A stretch of DNA of 64,000 nt. Origin: Megaleporinus macrocephalus (Eukaryota; Chordata; Actinopteri; Characiformes; Anostomidae). Positions within the stretch are counted from its first letter, which is position 1; each line of letters starts with the position of its first letter. This document shows positions 58,595 to 64,000 of the stretch, piece by piece. Both the position numbers and the translations under genes were made by a program. The stretch is taken from contig CM038725.1 of the NCBI GenBank assembly GCA_021613375.1, forward strand, positions 16,119,175 through 16,183,174. The letters are read 5' to 3'. The notes under the pieces are model-generated. The model had not been told where the DNA came from. It did no database searches and worked only from the letters and a program-made list of their open reading frames with translations.

Positions 58595-58985
58595 GTCTCC
58601 TGACAGGCAGTGCGCCTGTAAAGTGTACAAATAAATCACAAGCCTCTCTCAGACGGTAGCATCAGTGTGTGTTTAGAAGCAGCAGATGGAGGGGAGAGGG
58701 CAGCGGCGGATGCTGAGGGGACTGAGGATGACACTATGAACTGATGGCTGGGGCTAGAGCTGCCAGTTTGAGCGTTAGCCCCTCAGATCCACCCCACGGT
58801 GCGGCACCGGCGGCCCCTCCAGCCCCCCTGCCATCCGGGTCCCCATAAAAATAGCCCCTTCCATTACTCTTCCCCTTCCCCAGAGGCGGCAAGGTCTCCG
58901 GCATCATTACCAGGACTAAGCATGTGACTCTGGCTTCTACACAGCAGTCTGGAAGCTCCGCCCACAACCCCGTCCCACTAATTAT
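58595..58985. promoter_or_regulatory. GC-rich regulatory candidate
   Basis: CpG-bearing unique sequence (ggtgcggcaccggcggcc near 58798, cccagaggcggcaagg near 58879) with ccataaaaatagcccc near 58841 and cactaattataggtcaag near 58976. Minus-strand frame 58734-58967 is Gly/Ala-rich without domain. Confidence 0.4.
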
Positions 58986-59044
58986 AGGTCAAGTACTCTT
59001 TTTGTAAATTATATTAAAAAAAAAAACCTTTGTTCTTATCTGGA

Positions 59045-59125
59045 ATGAAAAGACATCGAGATTGGACAAAAAGAGGAAGGAGGAGGAGGAGAAGGAGGGC
59101 AAAAAGAAGCAAAAAAAAAAAAAGG
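59045..59125. repeat. Purine-rich aggagg/poly-A patch
   Basis: ggaaggaggaggaggagaag, then gcaaaaagaagc and an A-run. Confidence 0.8.
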
Positions 59126-59199
59126 ATAAAATTATATAAAAATTGGAACAGGGCTAAAATTTCAATTATAAAACGCCGGCTAATTTGGTATGACCAGTG

Positions 59200-59940
59200 A
59201 GTGTCATGCACGCTGACAGTGCTCCATTATGCAGTCATTTGGGCTCTTTCAAATTAGTTATGTTAATGTCCTGCGCTGGAATGTAACACTTGGATGGGAC
59301 AAGATTCCAGCAATTAATTTCTACAGTCAGCCGAGAGACAAGCAAATTTATTTTCCCCCCTCTCGGGGAACGGGTGTTGGAGGGGGTGGGGAGGGTGGGG
59401 GCGAGCGCGTCAGGGTGCGCCAAACAAGCACAACACCGGGCCTAAATAAAGCCCAAACAATGGGCGCCAATGCCTCCTCATTCATTCCACTGACAATGTT
59501 TTGCAGCTTAAACCTGTTTTATTAATTATGTTTGACATTTCCTTAATTAGTTTCATTTACACCAAATCAATCCCTGCCGCCACCCGGCCTCATTTATCAT
59601 TTTAAAAAATTTGCATAGCCGGTGCTGACTTTTTCTACTTAATTATACATTAAAAGTGTCAAGCGTGCTTGCTGCCTGGCATTATCTGCTGCGGAAAGGG
59701 CTGTGGCTGGGCGGCACTGGCATTAATCATGGCTAGGCTGCGAGTGCTGCCGGACGCTGGGACGCAGGCAGTCTTAAGTCTAGGAGCCTCCCCTAGCCCC
59801 AGCGACTCCAGGGCCTGGCGACAGACCTTCAGACCTGTCGAAAGACAAGTGACCTCCGGTCCCATAAACAACCAGGGCTTGTTTACTAGTCCTGAAGTAG
59901 GGAGGGAATAAATAATCAGCACACCTGAAATGTGGCTTTG
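59200..59940. promoter_or_regulatory. Strongest candidate conserved noncoding element cluster
   Basis: Some 740 bp of unique sequence. Core 1 (59240-59345) has caaattagttatgttaatgt and agcaattaatttctacag. Core 2 (59440-59660) has ctgttttattaattatg, tccttaattagtttcat, catttatcattttaaaa, aatttgcatagccgg and acttaattatacattaaaag. Core 3 (59660-59790) has tggcattatctgctgcgg and ggcattaatcatggctagg. Homeodomain-, POU- and GATA-like words are packed without repeats. Frames on both strands overlap and lack domains. Confidence 0.55.
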
Positions 59941-60800
59941 TTTATTGCATGCTGATTGGTATAGACAACGTAGGAAGTGTTTCCACAAGTTTCAAGCATC
60001 TCAAAAAGGGACTAATAAGATACTGGCTTTCTGCTGATTAAAATAGTAGTTTGGCTACAAATCAAATTTCCTCTTAGCCCAGACAAAATAATCAATCAGT
60101 CATGGCATGTCTGAGGTCTGAAGTAATCCTCTGTATTTTTGTGGCTAATGTGGCCAACAAGACATGTAACCTATGCCCAAATAGCATCAGACAAATGGCA
60201 GTGAAATCATTACATACTTCCTACAATACTACAGCTGAACGATATGGCAAACAAGCACTATCATTATACTTCAAGAAATTTTCATTAACGATTTAACACA
60301 ATATGAATATAAATTGGGAAATAAATTTAGTTGAATCATGCAAAAAGAACCGGTAGTACACTTGCAATTATATTTAAATATACTACTAAAAACGATGAAA
60401 GCAATACTTTGTATTCAACATTTTACATACTGTGCTACACTAAACTCGTCACTAAAACTGCGTTTTTTGAGGACTGAGGATATCCGCAACATGCTCAGCT
60501 TATAGTAATATACTGTTACATAGTTCATGTTTTATAAACCTAAATAAACTTTTAAGTAACGCCATATAAGCAATACCAAATACTCTTACATCCGTGCTTT
60601 CTGACAGTGATGCACTATAATTACAATCTATGGCCAAAACAAAAACAGAAACCCAGAAAAAGCTGACAAACAATTAAAAACATTAAAAAAAAAAAAAATA
60701 CTAAAACTGTCACACTATGTAGATTACAGTAGGTGCCATGAAATCCAACACAGAGGCTATAAATGCACTTAAAAAAGATCTTAAACTGAAATATTATGAA
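59940..60800. other. AT-rich noncoding DNA, possible old miniature element
   Basis: cagctgaacgatatggcaaa near 60232 resembles the start of a common fish miniature element, but no partner end was found. A poly-A run lies at 60686-60699. Confidence 0.35.
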
Positions 60801-60812
60801 AAAAAGTATACA

Positions 60813-60997
<185 letters not shown>

Positions 60998-61034
60998 CCC
61001 CCTGAAAATCGAAAATTAAATAATTAATAAAAGG

Positions 61035-61585
61035 AAAATTCACACTGTTTACATGTGTACGTGTTAGGAAATGCAATGAGGACATTTAAGGCCGGCAGAT
61101 TAACGGAAGCTTTTTATTTGACTCTTAATAAACCGCCACTGGAATTTCACATTTTGACTGGCAGACTCAATGACAGACATGCTTGATCCCAAACCCTGGT
61201 GGAGGTGCGTCCTCTAGGGCCTACAGTGAATTACACTGATCTTAGGCCATTAAATAGCCATATGTGCTTTAGGCTCTTGTCACATAATTCTCTCTCTCTC
61301 TGACAGACTGATAAAAGTTCTTGACATAATGCAATTAGAGATGATGTGCTCCTCATTTTTTCCATTCCAACGCAGGAGCGGAACGTCTCGGCAGACCGGT
61401 GTCAAACACCTATTTTGAAGTGGAAGCATGTATTGTGTGGTAACACAATAAAATTGGACTATACGTATAAATTACACTGAAGTGGAATGTCAAGATGCTG
61501 CGAAGAACGAGTAAAGAGTGACCTCTTTTATAGCATTTTGCAGTGTTTTACAGCGGCTCCGACAGAGTGTTTCTTGAGTGGTTAT
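61035..61585. promoter_or_regulatory. Candidate conserved noncoding element
   Basis: Unique sequence with cttttatttgactcttaata near 61110, aggccattaaatagccat near 61245, ataatgcaattagagatg near 61326 and gtcaaacacctattttgaag near 61402. A short (CT)n patch lies at 61290-61301. Confidence 0.45.
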
Positions 61586-61850
61586 AATGCTTCTCCTTAA
61601 AAAAAAAAAGAAAAGAATGATATCTAGACAAGTTTAATTTAAGCAGGTTTAGGCAAGAACTAGTATTTTTTAGCTTTTGGGTATAGTGTATTTTACTTTT
61701 ACACTACAGTCATAAATACAAATCATGCTCTGAGCCCCCTCATGACCAGCTGTACACTGAAGGATACACAATCCAACTCCCCTTCATGCATGTGCATTAT
61801 ATACAGACATGTGTACACCTCAAATTACACTTAAGATTTTGGTTCTTTCT
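61585..61850. other. AT-rich noncoding DNA
   Basis: Nothing recognised. Confidence 0.4.
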
Positions 61851-61854
61851 TTGT

Positions 61855-62160
61855 GTAAAGTGTAATTGATTGTATCCATATGACTGCATGATGAACATGC
61901 ATGCGAAGGAGAGTCAGATTCTGCTGGCCAGTTGGAATTTGGCACCAGCAAAACACAACATCAGAAAGAACCATGTCGAATTGCAAGGCAGAGTAATATT
62001 ATTAGACGTTATTATAGGAACTTGTAAACAAGGCTTATTTGGAATGAGAAAAAGACTGACCAAACCTTCTGGCGTTAGAATGCAACACAGATACCTTTTC
62101 TTCGCCTGCTGGCCTAAAACAGGAACAAGGTTACATGACTTTTAGCACCCGGAAAAATTA
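61855..62160. promoter_or_regulatory. Candidate conserved noncoding element
   Basis: Unique sequence with tggccagttggaatttggca near 61925, gtaatattattagacgtta near 61991 and acttgtaaacaaggcttatt near 62020 (Fox-like). The 91-residue open frame 61870-62145 fills most of the block without a domain. It is worth a homology check but is not called. Confidence 0.35.
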
Positions 62161-64000
62161 CTAAATTCTGTAAGACCAGGAAGACTCTGATAAAAACCTT
62201 ACATCGCAATCTTTCATAACTAACATTAGCTAAGATGAAGGGTGCTGCCTAATTGTTGTTGTTTTTCATTAAGCATGAGAGATCCTTTGGAATGGCATGT
62301 TATACATTGTTTTCTCTTTTGTCTCTTGCCAACGAATAAAAGCCAGTCCAAGATTTACTCTTTTGTCTCATCTCTCTTACATGTGCTTTTTCTCATTCTC
62401 ACTTCAATCCTAATCTCATTTTATACTGTCTCTTCGCTGTCTCTGTCCACGCTGGGAAAAGTGATCAAACTTCTTCTTATAGCTAGCGGAAGACCCATAG
62501 TTGTTGGTTTGTGACATAGTGCCGTAAAGTGTTACACAGTTCTCGCCAGAGGACAGGAGATGCGGTAGCAGAGACACTATTCTCCCTATTACAATACTAA
62601 ATTATACTAAAGCTGTTATTTCATTATGAAATTCTTACATAATGTTGCTTTAAATCTAATCTGTATTTCTCAACATTAGAAGAAGGACACATTGTAAGAA
62701 CACTTATTTTTAACTTAAAACGTATTTTTACATTTAAGAAGTTTTAAGCAGCTTCGTCTAGCGGGATTGTCTTATTGCATCAGCAGACAGTTTGGCTTAA
62801 ATATTGCAAGGATTGTTTTATTAAAGTAAGCTAGATTGTCTGCCATCAAATTGACAAAATACAAATTGGCAAAAGTGGACATACATGTTTTTTTACCGGA
62901 CAGCGACGATATAGTCTCTAAATTCCTTTTTTTGGAAGTAATGCTTCACAACAGTGTTACAAATGGAAGAACATCTGGCTAGGTCTGCAACAACTAAACA
63001 GCATTATTCATAATGTTGACAATAAAAAAATCATCTGCAACAAATCTTGTTATCAGTTAGTTGCCAGGATGATGTATGCACAACACAGACAGCAGATACT
63101 TCAGTACATGGTTATGCCATAAAAAATCCAAATTAATGGGAAAAACATCACCTAAAATGCCAATAAGTGTATAACTTAGCTTAACCTTAACTGCAGTGGG
63201 ACTACAAAAGATAAAAAGCTCAGCATGGTGATTAACTGGAGAACAGCTCACCGTTGCCTGCTTTTTAAGTGAGCTCTGTCTGGGTATAGCTAAATAAACA
63301 CAACTGGCTGAAGGGATGATCTATATCTGCGTCTAAATTACATGGCTAAATTATACTTATTCACAGTTGGACCTGCTCATCCACACAGATTTTTCGGAGT
63401 GTTGGCCTCCTGCCTGCATGAAAATGGTGGTTTAGGACACTGAAACAAAGCTATGGAAATGTTGTCTGGGGTGGAGATTTTAAAAGCCTGGTTTACTGTG
63501 TTTTTATGTAGATGGATGCTTTTAAAAGTGTTAACATCACAGGCATGCTTACTGCTGTTTGAGGAGTGATGAACATGCTCTATGATAGAACTTGGGCTTC
63601 CATGTAAGATTTGTTCATGTGTTACTAGTTTATTGTTTCTTGACATTTTACACTGGAGAAAATAGTGTATTTGAAGGCAAATCAGAATGAACTGAATACT
63701 CAATCAAAAACTGGAACAATAACTTAAGCTGTGCATAAATACAAATGTAATATAAATGTATATTTAAGTATTTTTCAGTGCCTGTGTGTGCGTTACAAAG
63801 TCCCAATATAGAGAACCTTAAAAAACAACAACAATCTCATCATGAGAAAGTTTAGACGAGTACTGTAATAGGATGTCACCACTGCAGTGAGTTCATGAAA
63901 TTTCTTTCTTCCTAGATATTCCACGATTAAGTGAGTGGTCTTATTAAAAAAAGTGGCGGAGTTTAGGAACCACAGCAACCCAGCTATAACATAGTAGGCC
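62160..64000. other. AT-rich noncoding DNA
   Basis: No repeat family or regulatory core is clear. The part 62600-62650 (cattatgaaattcttacat) may be a scrap of family R1. Frames at 62242-62514 and 63377-63703 have no domain. Confidence 0.4.

Overview
The window looks like vertebrate, almost certainly teleost fish, nuclear DNA. The evidence is long AT-rich noncoding sequence, many (TA)n, (CA)n and (GA)n microsatellites, at least four decayed Tc1/mariner relics in two or more families, PIF/Harbinger-like miniature elements, and short interspersed repeats built on 'aaagaacc' words that are common in ostariophysan fish. The order-level guess (characin, catfish or cyprinid type) is inference from repeat style only. 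I found no intact protein-coding gene, tRNA, rRNA or CRISPR array. Every long open frame lies in low-complexity DNA, in transposon remains, or in unique sequence with no recognisable domain.

The most striking property is the organisation. Blocks of compositionally balanced, non-repetitive sequence recur every few kilobases: about 1.2-2.1, 5.9-6.6, 9.8-10.7, 13.5-15.1, 15.7-16.0, 17.8-18.4, 18.7-18.95, 21.2-21.55, 31.5-31.9, 32.8-33.5, 34.4-34.85, 39.45-39.9, 41.7-42.7, 44.65-45.4, 46.6-47.0, 50.5-51.5, 53.9-54.3, 55.1-55.8, 57.1-57.5, 58.6-60.0, 61.0-61.6 and 61.85-62.15 kb. They are rich in homeodomain-type TAAT/ATTA cores, with octamer, Cdx-like and nuclear-receptor-like words, and several are locally CpG-rich. 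This is the texture of conserved noncoding elements in a gene desert around a developmental transcription-factor gene. Conservation cannot be seen in one sequence, so these are candidates, and I do not name a target gene.

Between these blocks lies repeat-derived DNA. Main features are: a terminal-repeat miniature element (595-868); a roughly 1.1 kb purine-rich tract (8404-9575); a nested transposon with a 123-bp local duplication (11650-12915); a second Tc1 relic with two interruptions (19745-20975); a possible solo LTR (22330-22882); a dispersed fish repeat (25745-26260); a small Harbinger-like element (30303-30508); two oppositely oriented copies of one Tc1/mariner family (40690-41265 and 58040-58390); a diverged tandem array (47268-48540); a 32-bp minisatellite (52505-53245); and a long AT palindrome (54514-54656).

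The likely job of the window is cis-regulation. It reads as an array of enhancer-like islands, with mobile and simple repeats accumulated in the spaces between them. No gene-to-gene cooperation can be described because no host gene is visible.
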